From assembly GCA_023213315.1 (NCBI GenBank), contig JAKCPI010000901.1, positions 186,001 through 250,000 of the forward strand: a stretch of 64,000 nucleotides of DNA. Direction: 5' to 3'. Below, in pieces: positions 1 to 10,659 of the stretch. Positions within the stretch are counted from its first letter, which is position 1. Each line of letters opens with the position of its first letter. This stretch comes from Euborellia annulipes. Lineage: Eukaryota; Arthropoda; Insecta; Dermaptera; Anisolabididae. The notes below the pieces were generated by a model. That model saw only the letters and a list, made by a program, of their open reading frames with translations, was not told the origin of the DNA and made no database searches. Position numbers and translations under genes: made by a program.

Positions 1-384
1 TGGGCCCATTCCCAGAATCTGTGATGCATCACAGGGACCCCGGGGCGCTGCTTTGTCTTTTACCGAGGGCTCATGCCACTGATGCACCGACACAGAGCCC
101 ACTTAATAACCCAAATAATGATTAGTTAAAAAGAAGTTAGCCGACCGAATATTTCTAGCTAAATATATACAAAAGAAATTCATTCAAAAACTCTGTCACT
201 TTCTAAGTACGGGCACTATATCTTTCGCTTATTAGTGGTAGGCAATCGGACGTTAATTTCATAAATTCAATATTTAATTAATAAAGCGCAGATTCTTCTC
301 TTATATCCACATTTTTAAAGATAGACATTTGAAATGACTGGTTAAAAATTTCCATTTTACTTATTTTTATTATCCATATATGTT
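1..384. other. unassigned AT-rich DNA
   Basis: No gene is visible. The first 110 bases are G+C-richer and hold a perfect 16-base palindrome, CTGTGATGCATCACAG (about 19-34), which could be the edge of an element cut by the window start. The rest is AT-rich without recognisable structure. Confidence 0.4.
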
Positions 385-801
385 AATATATAGGGCGGGA
401 GAAAGTATTGCATTCATGTCAAAAATTCGATGTTGATGGAAATATAGGTTTTGAAGCCCCCAAATCCAAAAAAGTGGGTACCACAAAATTATCGGCCTGT
501 CTGTGAACAAAATATCTCAAAGTCGAAAAGAACTAGGATGTTGAAATTTGATATTTAAATTAAGCATCCTCCTAGTATTCCTCCTACATACATCCTACAT
601 ACAATCCTCCTAGCACGTAACACCTAGTTTTTGAACAAAATTTGCCAAAGAATTCTTGAACTATACTGATGTACTTTTTCAGTTTTTTCGATTTTCTTGA
701 AATTCTTTCTATTTTTGATTAAAGTTTTATTAAAATTCATAAATTAATTATTTTTTAGATGTTTTTAAAATGTATCTTCTCATTTTGCACTGAACATTGT
801 G
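385..801 (+). repeat. REP-A interspersed repeat, copy 1
   Basis: This is the left two-thirds of the commonest repeat in the window. In its forward sense REP-A begins near a TATATA run plus GAGAAAGTATTG, then has a segment around ATTCGATGTCGAGATTTTGA, a GTCTGTCTGTG run, a segment like GCCAAAGAGTACTAGTACTT, then TTTTCGATTTTCTCAAAATT and TCTTTAAAATGTATATTCTC. Full copies continue to a terminal hairpin. This copy stops at the TTCTCATTTTGCACTG part and lacks the hairpin end. No coding frame survives, so it appears non-autonomous; its class is not certain. Confidence 0.75.
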
Positions 802-863
802 CCATTGCCTCTCTGCTTCTTTTTCACTAGAAATCCCGGTCCCCTTAATAAAATTCTGGGAAC

Positions 864-1228
864 GCCACCATTGAGATGGTCAAAATTCGATTTCGAGATT
901 TTGATGGAAATACATGTTTAGAGGTCCAAAAAAGTGGGTCCCCCAAATTGGTCTGTCTGTTTGTGCGCACAATTTTAAGCATGAAGGAAATGAGCTACGA
1001 GTCTGAAATTTTATATTTAAGTTAGGCACCTCTCTGAGGCGTGAAAATAAGCTTTTAAACAAAATCGGCCAAAAAGTACTAGTACTTTGTTGAAGTACTT
1101 TTTCAGCTTTTTTCGTTTTTTCAAAATTGGCTCTAACAATTTTGATTAAAATTCATTCTTTAGATGCTCTTTAAAATGTATATTCTCATTTTGCCCTGAA
1201 AGTTGTTTGAAGCACAATTTATTTCGTT
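864..1228 (+). repeat. REP-A interspersed repeat, copy 2
   Basis: A second forward copy starts inside the family at GTCAAAATTCGATTTCGAG and runs to the TTTGAAGCACA segment. It is separated from copy 1 by about 60 bases (802-863) ending in a GGGAACGCCACCA stretch that resembles the end of a hAT-like MITE. A minus-strand reading frame of 60 codons here is a by-product of the repeat, not a gene. Confidence 0.75.
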
Positions 1229-2069
1229 ATGTCTTAATTTCTCAAATACAATAGAACTAATAAGGCTGCAATTATTCAAAACGAATGAAAATCTATCAGC
1301 ATAATAAATGTATAAACAATACTTTCTCACTATATATTAGATATATAGGTAAGAGAATAGAGAATGTAAAATATACAAAGTATTTCTTTGTTCCCAGTGT
1401 GATGATACGTGATCCTAAATATTTATTTTACTATTTATAACATTAACATTACAAATCACTCGCGGGAATCCAACCCTCGTTCTTCTATTATTTACTGCAT
1501 TTTTAAATAAGAATTTTTTTTTTTAATAACTGATGAAATAATTCATAAATTAAGTTACTTTTTTTTATAACAATCCTTACATTCCATCTGTCACATTTTT
1601 AAGCAAATAAGGGAATTATTTCATCCTCTTCTTGCTCAAATCTAGCGTTTCGTTGCACGCACCTCTAATTATAAATTAACGTCTTGTTGAAAAGATCACA
1701 CAGTTTTTTAGGCAGGCATGCAAGCGAATTATGTCAACTAAAAAGAAAATCGGAGTCAATTTTGTTGAGTAGTGAACTATAAAAAAAAATTTGTCGGCTT
1801 ACATTTGAAAAGTACTGCGCAATTCCTTATATTCACACATAACAATTATAAAAAGTTAATAGCATTGGTACAATTTGAAACTTCCTCTAGGCTTTCTTTT
1901 AATTGTTTAATAAGTCATATATATATTAGTGTTAAGGCATGATAAAAAATCGTGTCTATATAATTCAATTTATATATTTCTACTCTTTATTCGGGGAGGG
2001 TTCAGGGGGGCAGGCAGGCTTCACCGAAGAATAATTTTGAAAATTTAATTTAATTTGTATATTTAATTT
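1229..2069. other. unassigned AT-rich DNA
   Basis: No gene or clear repeat is seen. Around 1458-1480 the minus strand shows a short GGGTTGGATTCC-like stretch similar to a tRNA B box, possibly a remnant of a tRNA-derived SINE. Around 2000-2030 there is a small G-rich patch. Confidence 0.35.
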
Positions 2070-2846
2070 TAATATATATATTTAGAGCGAGAGAAAGTAT
2101 TTGATTCATGCCAAAATTTTGATGGAAAAACACGTTTTGAGGTCCTCTGATTCCCAAAAATGGTCTGTCTGTCTGTGGAACAAAATATCTCAAGAATAAA
2201 AAGAGCTAGGAGGTTGAAATTTGATATTTAATTTAGGTACCTTCCCCCCCCCCCCCCTAGTGTCTAACACAAAACATTTGAACAAAATTGGCCAACGAGT
2301 ACTAATACTTTACTGATGTACTTTTTTTGTTTTTTCGATTTTCTCAATAAATTTTGCTACAGATTTTGATTAAAATTCATAAATCAATTATTTTTTAGAT
2401 GCTCTTTAAAATGAATATTCTCATTTTATCTTTAAAACTGTTCGAAGCACACTTTACTCTTGTACAGTGAGCGCCACAATTAAGTCCTCACCTGATAGCT
2501 TTAGCCTTAAGTATATGTTATACTATATGGTAAAATAATTTTAAATTTCAAAAAATAAAATCATCTGTACCAGATTTTACGTTTTACCTTTTCGGTCATT
2601 AAAATTATTTCACTATACACCATATACTTAAGGCTAAAACTATCAGGTGGGGACTTAATTGTGGCGCTCACTGTACTTCATATGAAAGATAGAAGATTGG
2701 TTGCTATGGTAAAAAAAAATATAAATATTTTCCATATTTATAAATTTTACATCTTGAATTCTAATATATCGGCGGAAACAAATATATGTAAACACAAAAA
2801 ATCTGGTGTGACTACCTAAGATAGGTCAGTCACTCCAGATTTTTTC
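2070..2846 (+). repeat. REP-A interspersed repeat, copy 3, nearly full length
   Basis: This forward copy spans almost the whole family, from the GAGAGAAAGTATT start to the terminal hairpin (about 2793-2846, arms around AATCTGGTGTGACT and AGTCACTCCAGATT). It is split by a 209-bp TA-flanked MITE (2465-2673), so the MITE inserted later. It includes the segment GGTTGCTATGG followed by AAAATATAAATATTT, which several other copies preserve. Confidence 0.8.
2465..2673. mobile_element. Tc1/mariner-type MITE, copy 1
   Basis: The element is bounded by TA on both sides and has long terminal inverted repeats starting CAGTGAGCGCCACAATTAAG. The inverted repeats continue through a TCACCTGATAG stretch and a CCTTAAGTATATG stretch. 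There is no reading frame, so it would need a transposase supplied elsewhere. TA duplication plus TIRs of this kind is the hallmark of the Tc1/mariner superfamily. It lies inside REP-A copy 3 and interrupts TTGTACTTCATA exactly at TA. A close relative is at 37997-38242. Confidence 0.88.
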
Positions 2847-4249
2847 AATAAATTGGTTCTGCCCCAGAATGTAACCAAGGCAAAAAGGATATAAATATAA
2901 ACAGTGATAGAAAGAAATCTTAGATTTTAATTATTGACATGGTCTAAAAGAGGGCGTTATTTCGTTTGTCGCCTACAGGCAACTGCCTAATTATCAACGG
3001 GTCTTCCTGTCTCTCCCAAACACGAATGCTACAAATGCTCTAATTCAAATATAAGATTTATTAAATTTTTGGGTATAAAAAAAAAGAATTTAAAAAAAAA
3101 TTAAATGCTAGATAATTATCCTTCTAAAATTCTATTAATATTAATAAATAAAAAAAACGTGAGGAGTAATGAACTAAGTTCATTAACTTGTTTAGAATCA
3201 AACACTGAATTTACTTATTATTTTGCAATCTCAAACTATTGAGAACTCAAAACTATTATAAAAAATTATCCCACAAAAAAAAAGATTTATATTTTATTTA
3301 CAAATAAAGATTTGTTTAAAAAGTTGACTGCTCATTTATCCACTTACCCTTCAAAATTGTAGAGAAGGTTAATTTTTTCCGCATCTCTAAATTAAACAAT
3401 AAGTAAAATAAATAAATAAAATCACCTTCAAAGCGCCAGTAAATTTTTCTTGAGTAGTTAGATAAATATTTTTGTCAGAACGGCGAATACGGCTCATACA
3501 AAACAGATTGCTCTCTCTCTCTCTCCCTCTTGCAAGTTATTTTTGTAGCCTATATTCTTCTAAATACAAATGATAAATTAGAACGAACCTGCTTCTCCCA
3601 TAACTTCTAAAGAAAAGGAGGGTTTTTTTTTTTTTATTTATTTAATGCTTTTTTTTGTGATTCTCCTTTTGAAAAATGGTTGGCGATCGCATCGAAAGAC
3701 GATTTCACAGTCAAATGAGCCGCGGCAAATCGACATTCGACACACCTATCTTGTATCATAAAAAGTGATTTATAAGTTAGTAAATCACCTAAAAAAAATC
3801 CATTTTTTATGGCCTACATTTTTTTTTAAACAAATATCATATATCATCTTTGCAAAAATAGGCCTATTTTGCATCTTCCCCTAAACACTTACTCCAAAGG
3901 GAAAAATTAGTCTAGACAAAGTTTATTTTAACAGCGATGATAACAGAACCCATCAAACCAATCATTCATCACCTTTTCATTATATACAATTAGAATATAC
4001 AGTATCTTCATTTTATACAAGTTATATTCTAAATAAATATCTATTATGTTTAAAAAAATCTTAAAATAACTTCATATTACAATATACTGTATATCTAATA
4101 TTATAATTCTAGTGGATCGAGTTATTTATTGATTCAAACCCGTGATCTCCCACTCTATCAGACGCTTTGCACCAGGCCAAAAAATAACTGTTAAATTAAT
4201 TAATTAATACCATCCTCTTTGTCTTGGTTACATTCTGGGTCATAAAGGA
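2847..4249. other. unassigned DNA with an inverted repeat pair and tRNA-like remnant
   Basis: No gene is seen. A motif CCAGAATGTAACCAAG at about 2863-2878 recurs inverted at about 4224-4239 and the match continues inward for roughly ten imperfect bases, so the pair may be the ends of one element about 1.38 kb long. A CT microsatellite lies near 3511-3530 and poly(T) near 3620-3640. At about 4118-4186 the minus strand reads as a tRNA-like stretch with a B-box-like GGGTTTGAATC. Confidence 0.4.
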
Positions 4250-4423
4250 CTTGAAAAAATTTCAGAGCCTAAGGTGATTTAGACTCCATCCCCTATCTAT
4301 TTCAAATGATTGGTAGGCAATTCAAATGAAACAAATTTTTCTCGCTTGGAACGGGAAGCGAACCCGGGACTCTAGGCACGAGAAGATTATGTCTTCACTC
4401 TGAGCCATGGGTCATGGGCCATA
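4250..4423 (-). mobile_element. tRNA-derived SINE, most complete head
   Basis: On the minus strand this reads as a tRNA-derived head with an A-box-like TGGCTCAGAGTGAAG and a B-box-like GGTTCGCTTCC. These are RNA polymerase III internal promoter elements. A body of about 100 bases follows, including TTTCATTTGAATTG, ATCATTTGAAATA and AGGGGATGGAGTCTAAAT. Other copies of the same SINE lie at 13398-13486, 37532-37610, 44922-45042, 47552-47718 and 56827-56997. Sharing of head and body in the same order among separate copies supports a real SINE family rather than a chance tRNA match. Confidence 0.8.
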
Positions 4424-4519
4424 TCCAATTTATTGAAATAAAATTAATTACAGAAGGGCAGAAGCAGGCAAAACAAAAACTCTAATTGCTTTTCGATTTC
4501 CGAGATCATTCATTTTTGT

Positions 4520-4849
4520 TAATAAATAAGAAATTATATATAATATTTAAGATATTATATATATCGCGTATGTGAGCTGCGAAACGGAAATTTACATAAT
4601 TAAATATTTATTAATTCATATAACCGAAAAAATAAGGGTTCGTCGTCGGGAGTCGAACCACGGATCCTCCAATTTGTACTCGGAGTGCCCTAACCACTAC
4701 TCCACAGCACGACATTCGGATATATGAAGTTCATGCTGTGGTCTAGGTTAGGGCACTCGGAGTTCAAATTGGGGGATCCGTAGTTCGACTCCCGACGACA
4801 CACCCTTATTTTTTCGGATATGTGAATTAATAAATATTTAATTATGTAA
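4520..4849. mobile_element. paired tRNA-like foldback element T1
   Basis: Two tRNA-like units face each other: one on the minus strand (about 4645-4712) and one on the plus strand (about 4735-4801). They are enclosed by AT-rich arms containing AATATTTATTAATTCATA and CCGAAAAAATAAGG. The minus unit has an anticodon-type stem and a seven-base loop GTACAAA, giving ACA at the anticodon position; the plus unit has GTTCAAA. Both carry a B-box-like GTTCGACTCCC. The element is flanked by a 12-bp direct repeat ATTCATTTTTGT (4508-4519 and 4850-4861), so it inserted as a unit, next to or within REP-A copy 4. The arms are too degenerate to be ordinary tRNA genes. Confidence 0.75.
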
Positions 4850-5690
4850 ATTCATTTTTGTGTCAACTTCTATTTAGTTTCCGCCAATATATTAAAATTC
4901 AAGATGTAAAATTTATAAACGGGGGAAAATATTTATATTTTGTTACCATGGCAACCATTTCTCCTATCTTTCCTATGAAGTACAAGAGTAAAGTGTGCTT
5001 CAAAACACTTCAAGGACAAAATGAGAATATAGGCCTACATTTTAAAGAGCATCTAAAAAATAATTGATTTTTGAATTTTAATAAATTTCAGTGGAGGGAA
5101 TTTTGAGAAAATCGAAACTGAAAAAGTACATTAGTAAAGTACTAGTAGTACTTTTTGGCCGATTTTGTTCAAAAGCTTATTTTGAGTGTCCGGGAGGGTA
5201 CCTAAATTAAATATAAAATTTCAAGCTCAATTCCTTCATGCTAAAAATCGTTACACACACACACACTCTCACAGACAGACCAATTTGCGGGACTTTTGTT
5301 GGACCCAGGGGACCTCAAAACGTGTATATTCATAAAAATCTCGACATCGAATTTTTGACATGATCACGATACTCTCTATTTCATATATAGGGTAAGAGAA
5401 TGTAAAAACTGAAAAAGTGTATCAGTAAAGTACTTGTATTCTATGACCGACTTTTTTCAAAAGCTCCGTGTTGCCTACCAGGAGGGTACCTAATTTAAAT
5501 ATAAAAATTTCAATTTCCTAGCTCTTTTCGTTCTTGAGATATTTTTTTCATAAACAGACAGACCATTTTTGGACTCATGGGATCTCAAAACATATATTTC
5601 CATTAAAATCTCGTCATCAAATTTTTGACATGTATTCAATACTTTCTCTCTCTCTATATATATTAAAATATATAGTAAGAGAAAGTATCT
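4850..5690 (-). repeat. REP-A interspersed repeat, copy 4 plus an adjacent partial copy
   Basis: A reverse copy runs from the GTTTCCGCCAATATATT end to the GACATCGAATTTTTGACATG end near 5395. A second partial reverse copy follows (about 5400-5690) and ends in CT and TA runs. A 69-codon frame at 4858-5067 crosses the conserved GTTACCATGGCAACC segment. The same frame is not kept open in other copies, so I treat it as non-coding. Confidence 0.75.
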
Positions 5691-6333
5691 CTAACCGAAT
5701 ATGTTTAATCTAATTATTCATCTATCTTCATTAGAGTTATTTATTTATTTATTTATTTTTTTTTTTTGAGAATGCATTCAAAAGAATAAATTTTCTTTAA
5801 GTTTCTTATTTATTAGCGAATTTATTATATAATTATCCAGATGTTTTTGAATTTGGATTCTAAATGATTAAAAGTGACGTCATCAAACACTCATCGTCTG
5901 TCTTTAGTTGAAAGATTAATATACTTGTATTTCCATAATGATCAAGCGGAGGCTACGTGCCCGGACCACTTGCCTTCTCCTTGATCTATTCTGGTATTTT
6001 ATTCAAACATTCAAGGCACATTCATTCTTAACGAAAATTATTATTAAATTGACATGTTTCATTCTTAATGTAAATGAGAATTTCATCTTTCTCCTTTGCC
6101 GATGTTTCGCTGACTAACCATCACCCTTCTTCATGATATCGAAATGTTTCATGCATCTATTCTTTTTCCGATCAGGAATAAAATATTAATTTTTTTTACA
6201 AACTGATCTACATCTACACGAAATTAACTTATATTCTTTAGCAGCTTTAATCCTCCCTTTCTTGTGTTCTTTTCCATTTGATTTTTCTTCTCTTGAGTCC
6301 TATTGAAAAATTTATTTATTTATTTAGGCGATT
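5691..6333. other. unassigned AT-rich DNA
   Basis: No gene is visible. There is a TTTA microsatellite near 5730-5760 and a short G+C-richer patch at 5940-5980. The last bases, AGGCGATT (6326-6333), are the left target duplication of the hAT-type MITE that follows. Confidence 0.4.
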
Positions 6334-6587
6334 CAGTGGAGGATTCAGAGGTGTTTCTCGGGGGGGGGGTAATCTAGTGTGACTGGTCGCACAGTACACA
6401 ATTTTTTCTTAATTTCGGTAATTTAAAGGCGAATTCTGTACTTGTTTGACAGAATATACAAATCAAATTTTTAAGTATTAATTTCTAAAATTTTGCATTA
6501 AAAATAAATTTCTTTTGGAAAAAAGTATTTTTTTCAAATCTCGAGGGGGGTAATTACCCCCTTTACCCCCCCCTGTATTCGCCCTTG
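6334..6587. mobile_element. hAT-type MITE H1
   Basis: The element is flanked by a perfect 8-bp direct repeat AGGCGATT (6326-6333 and 6588-6595), the duplication size of hAT elements. The ends read CAGTGGAGGATTC and, inverted, CAAGGGCGAATAC, so the TIRs are short and imperfect. Next to each end is a C/G-rich run (GGGGGGGG and ACCCCCC). The interior near the left end contains AGTGTGACTGGTCGCACAG and TCGGTAATTTAAAG, which resembles one arm of the REP-A terminal hairpin. No reading frame is present. Related copies are at 12066-12832 and 17541-17828. Confidence 0.88.
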
Positions 6588-6659
6588 AGGCGATTATTCA
6601 TTTTTAATTTTTTTATAATTAGAGAAATTTATTAAAATGTTCGAATTTGCAAATATGAT

Positions 6660-7016
6660 TAAGTTTAGAGAATGCGGTGTAGGTTTTAGGTGAAACATTT
6701 TAAACTGAGGTTGTGTTTATATGTGGGGTTTCACTGGGTTATGTGAGTAAAAACAAAATTTATTTTATACTCGATATATTTCGGGATATTATCCCATCTT
6801 CAAGAGTTACAAACGACTGACTGTGGGAGTGAAAAATACAATCTTTTCTCCCCCTCCACTTTTCCTTACCATAAAAGAGTGTATTTTTCACTCCCACAGT
6901 CAGTCGTTTGTAACTCTTGAAGATGGGATAATATCCCGAAATATATCGAGTATAATATAAACTTTTGTTTTTACTCACATAACCTAGTGAAACCCCACAT
7001 ATAAACACAACCTCAG
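6660..7016. mobile_element. palindromic element F1 with hammerhead-like core and 13-bp target duplication
   Basis: A near-perfect palindrome with arms of about 130 bases covers roughly 6705-7016. An unpaired tail of about 45 bases lies on the left (6660-6704). A perfect 13-bp direct repeat TTGCAAATATGAT flanks the whole (6647-6659 and 7017-7029). Each arm holds CTTGAAGATGGGATA then ATCCCGAAATATATCGAG: a variant of CTGAAGA, a short stem GGGATA/TATCCC and GAAA. This is the layout of a hammerhead ribozyme core with one core base changed (CTTGAAGA). An 82-codon minus-strand frame across the palindrome is incidental. Confidence 0.82.
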
Positions 7017-7084
7017 TTGCAAATATGATGTTATTACCTATCTTTTTTTTGGGAGGATTTTTTCAAAATTAAATGATATAAAAG

Positions 7085-7098
7085 TTATATTAGAAATT

Positions 7099-7130
<32 letters not shown>

Positions 7131-7220
7131 AAGGATCGTTGGTATTAGACCACCAGCCATTTTTGCCACCGCTACCTATATGATCAATCAATATATCAAT
7201 CAATCAATCAATATATCAAG
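7085..7220. repeat. TTTA and ATCA microsatellites
   Basis: A run of TTTA units covers about 7097-7129 and an irregular AATC/ATATC run covers about 7182-7220. They separate F1 from REP-A copy 5. Confidence 0.75.
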
Positions 7221-7475
7221 ATTTAAAATTTATAAATATTGGAAAATATTTATATTTTGTTACCATGGCAACCATTTCTCCTATCTTTCCTATGAAGTTT
7301 AAGAGTAAAGTGGTCTTCAAAAGATTTCAAGAGGAAATGAGAACCTAATTTCCCAAAAGTAAATTCAAATAAATTGTATGGGAAACTAAATTTATCTCGA
7401 CACAAAAAATCTGGTGTGACCAGCACGGTGCACAACTTTCTCTTACCGTGCGCCAGTCACACGAGATTTTATTTT
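7220..7475 (-). repeat. REP-A copy 5 fragment with terminal hairpin
   Basis: The reverse fragment with TTGTTACCATGGCAACCATT is at about 7220-7347. After a break, the terminal hairpin lies at about 7393-7471 with arms AATCTGGTGTGACCAGCACG and CGCCAGTCACACGAGATT around the CTTTCTCTTACC loop side. The hairpin is followed by an inverted pair of GA and CT dinucleotide runs (7517-7565). Confidence 0.7.
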
Positions 7476-8597
7476 ATTCTTATTCCGACTGTTTTTGCTA
7501 ATCAAATTGACATCACGGAGAGAGAGAGAGAGAGTGACATTTTCTCACTCTCTCTCTCTCTTTCTCATATAAGATAAAGAAAATTAAATAAAATTAAACA
7601 GAAAAGAAACTTGACTATATCAGATACAAATGCTTAAACGTTCCCTCCCCACTCCTGCCTAAAAAACCAACTGAGCCAGAAATTTTGCTACCATAAAAAT
7701 TTAATTCTATAAAATAATAAATATAGTCCAGGGGCAATGAAATATTTTGAAATTTTTTTGGATACTAATTAATTTAGAAAAATAGAGACGAAAATCTATA
7801 AACAAACCTAAATAATTATTTTATTTATCATACAATTTTCATCGGACAAACTTTCTCTTATCTATATATTTAATATCAAAATTTTTTGCGAGTTTAAAAA
7901 AAAAATTTTAATGTCGAGGTCTCAACGAAAATTTGAAAGTTTTGCAACTTCGTTATTTTTAATAGCATAGAATTAAAATTTTTTTCTCTATTCATTCAGA
8001 TAATGAATTAAAAAAAAAAAGGAATATTTTTATAAATACTTTCTTTACTCTAAATGAGGAAATAATATTATCATCTCTTTGGCCCTCACACACACATACA
8101 CTTACTTCACACAGACGAATATATATAGACATACTTTTCTAAATGCTCTTAATCTTGTTCATACAGGTTGAAAACGGCCCCAGACCAAACTACCTTATAC
8201 ATATGGTTTAGTATGGCTTGAGTAGCCGGCCCAGCTTACACGTGGAACTTGTGCTCGTGGTTTTAATTCGACAACCCCTTCGTTTGGTGAGTAATCCTTT
8301 AAAATTTAAACAATTCTTGTTCATTTTTAAATTATAAATATGCTGATATATAAATATTTGATAAATTCAAAGAGTTAATTATTAAAAACATAACGAAATG
8401 ATTTTATTTTGTTAAAAGCACATTTAACTTTTACTCTCTTTACAAATCTTCACAATTTTCAATTTTTTCGTGGATATTTTATATAAATGACTAAAATTCA
8501 TTAAAATTCAATTTAGATTTATTTAAAATTAAAATTTTCAAAATGAAAATGTTATAATATCGATATTTATGCAAATGAATTCTTTTTCTTATTTCAG
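7476..8597. other. unassigned DNA with one splice-donor-like site
   Basis: The region is mostly AT-rich with GA/CT runs at 7517-7565. A G+C-richer segment at about 8160-8286 ends in a good donor consensus, GTTTG then GTGAGT (donor at 8287). It could be the 3' end of a plus-strand exon, but no open coding frame supports this. Confidence 0.35.
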
Positions 8598-8766
8598 ATA
8601 TAAATATTTTGTGATCAAGTGTTCTCTGCAAAGTGTTAAAGTGCATCTCATCAACTTCAGCTTATAAAAGAACAACTTGAAGATTTTCCTGCACGGGAGC
8701 AACTTCGAGTCATCAAGGCAGTCTCTACAGCTGGTTGCAGAGTGTAGCAGCTACATCCAAAGTCTG

Positions 8767-9540
8767 TATGAACATTTACGTGGGCGTAGAGTAATAGAGA
8801 TATAGGATTTTCAAAATTCTATTTCAATTTTCTTAATTCGGCCTAAATATAGAATATTTTACCATAGATGCAGTGTTAGGATGTTATTAATACATGTATT
8901 TCTCCCATTTCAGAGTCCCATGCTTTTAAAAATTTGACAATTTTTAAAATTAAAATTAATTCAAAATTTATTCCTTTTTCAATTGAAAATTATTTTTTAA
9001 TAATTGTTCTAATTTGATCTAAAGTCATTTGATTTTATCATAATATAAACATTTCGCTCAATTCTTTTAAAGTAAATCAGAAATAAAGTAGGTTTTTATA
9101 TTTCAATCCCCAAATGCAGTTTCGCTGGTTCTAAAAGTAATGAATGGGTGAATGGTCAATGTGCATACGGTAAAGAAAGGATTGTAATTTGTCTATTGGT
9201 AATAAGTGAATCATGCACAGCACCTCATTCATTCATTGCCATCGAGGGATCATCGTCATCATATGAGACAATTAAAGTGTGCATGCATTATTATTTTAGC
9301 TATTATTCAGTATTAGGACTTAAATCTTGCGTGTATGGGATTACTATTGGGGATCTTTCTCTCTATTCCAACTGCATGTTAATGTTAAAGAATACACGCA
9401 ATTTTTAATAGAATACATAGCAATAGACAGCTCTATTTAGGGGACGGTAAAAATAATTAGAAAATCTCTATGGTCACGTGTTGATTTATTATTATTATTA
9501 TTATTTTTTTTGTGGGGGGGGTGGGGAGGGGAATTAGGCC
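8767..9540. other. unassigned AT-rich DNA
   Basis: No repeat or convincing gene is seen. An 86-codon plus-strand frame at 9148-9408 has ordinary-looking composition but no recognisable domain and no splice or promoter context, so it is left uncalled. A short ATT microsatellite and a G run lie at 9487-9530. Confidence 0.35.
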
Positions 9541-10340
9541 TTATGTGTCGGAATTCTCTGATGTTCTCTTGAATTGACGTTCAATTGTGAATTGATTCCT
9601 CAATGCTGGCATAGGGTGTTGTTGTTCGTCCCATTTAGGTTCAGGCAGGGCTCCCAGTAGAGGATCATTTCACTTTTGGCCGTTGTTCAAGGGAAATAGG
9701 AGAATTTCTCTATCGTATGTTTCTTCCTTTCGCGCATTTTGAGGGAAAGAGTGTTTTCTCTTTCTCCGGGGCTCTGTCGGTCAGTGCTGTGTTCTGGGCC
9801 TTGGTTGTTTCAGGACAGAGTGAGTTAATGTTCAAGATGTTAGGAGTTCGTATAGGTTGTTGTTAGCTTTTAGGGTTCTTTTTTTTCAGCATGCATCTTG
9901 AACAACGTCACTTCTGTTTCTGAGATGAGCAACCAAGGGGGTTCTACAGTATTGCATTGACAGTGCTTCCATCCTAACACGTGAATGAAAAACAGATCAA
10001 TTAACTTTGCTCTATTTTAGTTCGCTATTAAAAATGACATTTCTTAGGCAGGTGGGCCGAGATTAATTGATCTGTATTGTGATTAAGTATGCTTGTATGA
10101 GTGTGTGTTTCTTTTCCTCTTTTATTTTCCTTGGGCTTGGGGCGCGTTTCCTCCGTTTCGTTTCCGATTAGTGTAATAAATGAAGGCTTACCTGCCTTCC
10201 GGGAGTGTTCGCGTTCGCGAGTGTCTCAAGAAAGAAGAGGATCTCCATTTTAGAATTAGATGGCCGTACCGGTCATAGATAGTTTGGGTTTAGGTTAGTT
10301 TTTAGGGAAGCCCTCGTTGAGCCGAAAGAAGTAGTCTACA
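9541..10340. other. G+C-richer single-copy stretch
   Basis: About 800 bases stand out from the AT-rich background and match no repeat in the window. Stops are frequent in every frame. A splice acceptor-like site (9888-9889) and AATAAA (10175-10180) would fit a non-coding terminal exon on the plus strand. A motif CGCGTTCGCGAG sits near 10210. It could also be an old transposon without recognisable ends. Confidence 0.3.
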
Positions 10341-10659
10341 GGGTAAATTAAAAAAATTTCAAACATTTTCCAATTTTTGTTATAAAATAAATCTAATTGT
10401 ATATTTCTTATTTTGTTTTAGATGGTTAGGGTGGAAGTGGGGGCTGAGATCTACGAGATTCTTCACGCCTAACCAAATGGATCCTTTCGTCCTTTCGTAA
10501 GTAATATTTAATTCTAACTTAATTATACAACAATATTATGGCTATTTTCAAGATTTCTAAAATAAAAAGTGAGATCCTTTTCTAAAGACAGGACAGCCTT
10601 CTGATCTGTCTCACCTCTAGTGTATTTATTTTTTTCCTATAGGCCCTATCAACATTGAA

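Noticed and set aside
4858..5067. Conserved small protein encoded by REP-A (frame across GTTACCATGGCAACC)
   Set aside because: The frame is not preserved in the other copies, so the conservation is at DNA level.
6760..7008. 82-codon minus frame as a gene
   Set aside because: It lies entirely in the palindrome F1 and owes its length to the inverted arms.
7510..7570. CRISPR-like or regulatory inverted repeat
   Set aside because: These are facing GA and CT microsatellite runs.
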